DNA of 64,000 nucleotides from Natrarchaeobius halalkaliphilus (lineage in GTDB: Archaea > Halobacteriota > Halobacteria > Halobacteriales > Natrialbaceae). Location: the NCBI RefSeq assembly GCF_003841485.1, contig NZ_REFY01000003.1, positions 372,001 to 436,000 of the forward strand. The letters are read 5' to 3'. Each line of letters opens with the position of its first letter. Within the stretch, counting starts at the first letter, position 1. Made by a program: the position numbers and the translations under genes. Under the pieces are notes generated by a model. It ran no database searches, was not told where the DNA came from, and saw nothing but the letters and a program-made list of their open reading frames with translations. Positions 63,652-64,000 of this stretch are shown here, in pieces.

Positions 63652-64000
63652 GTGAGCGACTACGACACCGTCTCTGCCGACGTCGAACACGAAGACGAGA
63701 TTCCGGAGGATCACCCGCGTTATCAGGATCTCCTCACCCGCCACCGAATCGAGAAGGGCGTCGACAAGGGAATCACGCATCTCCAGGGAATGCACGCCGA
63801 GGGCCGTGGTAGCGCCTTCGATTATCTGCTCGGTGAAGAGACGATTCCCAGCGCGAACGACGCAGAGCGGGCGGCCGCCGCGGAACTCCTGCTCGCGGAG
63901 CGACCGGTGCTTTCGATCAACGGTAACGTCGCGGCGCTCGTCCCCGGCGAGATGGTCGACCTCGCGGACGCCGTCGGCGCCGACCTCGAGGTCAACCTGT
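63652..64000 (+). CDS. 4-phosphopantoate--beta-alanine ligase, N-terminal part
   Basis: GTG 63652 opens MSDYDTVSADVEHEDEIPED, HPRYQDLLTRHRIEKGVDKG and LAERPVLSINGNVAALVPGE, the N-terminal half of archaeal phosphopantothenate synthetase (COG1701, DUF137). It condenses 4-phosphopantoate with beta-alanine, the step after pantoate kinase. It is cut by the window end after 116 codons. A TTTTTATTACC element about 25 bp upstream supports the GTG as a leaderless start. Confidence 0.92.
   Translation, partial: MSDYDTVSADVEHEDEIPEDHPRYQDLLTRHRIEKGVDKGITHLQGMHAEGRGSAFDYLLGEETIPSANDAERAAAAELLLAERPVLSINGNVAALVPGEMVDLADAVGADLEVNL

Overview
The window is haloarchaeal chromosome, most likely from the Natrialbaceae (Natrinema/Haloterrigena/Natronorubrum type). 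The evidence is high GC, very acidic proteins, dense CTCGAG usage (Leu-Glu codons), leaderless genes with a TATA element about 27 bp before the start codon, archaeal information-processing genes (PAN, Mre11-Rad50, PolB, FEN1, eS1, KEOPS Pcc1, TiaS, TruD) and many small haloarchaea-only families. The genus is an inference from style, not from a search.

Layout. 1-3.4 kb: end of an alpha/beta hydrolase, a DUF35/thiolase pair and the proteasome-activating nucleotidase. 3.5-9.3 kb: a small HTH gene, the mre11-rad50 operon and three small haloarchaeal genes. 9.4-16 kb: family B DNA polymerase and the sufCBD Fe-S assembly operon. 16-23 kb: SDR, CBS-HTH regulator, UPF0212, gatB, an HNH-like zinc protein and a polymer-forming bactofilin-like protein. 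23.2-27.7 kb: a four-gene electron-transfer operon (etfB, etfA, a fixC-fixX fusion and an unknown). 27.9-36.5 kb: two metallo-beta-lactamase-fold proteins, two HTH-10 regulators, a haem-type membrane protein and a Zn/Cd P-type ATPase, with three copies of an 86-bp palindromic element between genes. 36.5-39 kb: DUF5785, phosphomevalonate decarboxylase and FEN1. 39.1-44.8 kb: a decayed, partly AT-rich accessory island ending at tRNA-Ala(GGC). 45.2-52.9 kb: rps15, a degenerate recJ-like gene, pcc1, rps3ae, truD, pth2, dcd and tiaS. 53.1-64 kb: a COG1395 regulator, pantoate kinase, valS, DUF1405, pdxS, a giant DUF1508-repeat membrane protein and the start of 4-phosphopantoate-beta-alanine ligase.

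Two things stand out. First, three 86-bp intergenic elements at 28577, 30368 and 35138 share an identical architecture: 25-nt outer arms, 13-bp inner stem and 10-nt loop. The inner stems differ in sequence but still pair, as expected for a mobile palindrome or a structured RNA. Second, the island next to tRNA-Ala(GGC) carries an 11-bp copy of the tRNA 3' end at its far side. It holds several frameshifted or truncated genes and an AT-rich module: a twin-arginine-signal protein translationally coupled to a cysteine-cluster protein, with a membrane protein encoded convergently next to it. That module resembles an exported effector or surface system that I cannot assign to a known family.

Pathway links: pantoate kinase (54.4 kb) and 4-phosphopantoate-beta-alanine ligase (63.7 kb) form the archaeal route to phosphopantothenate. 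The thiolase and the phosphomevalonate decarboxylase may both serve isoprenoid lipid synthesis. ZntA is preceded by a cysteine-bearing HTH-10 gene that may be its metal-responsive regulator.
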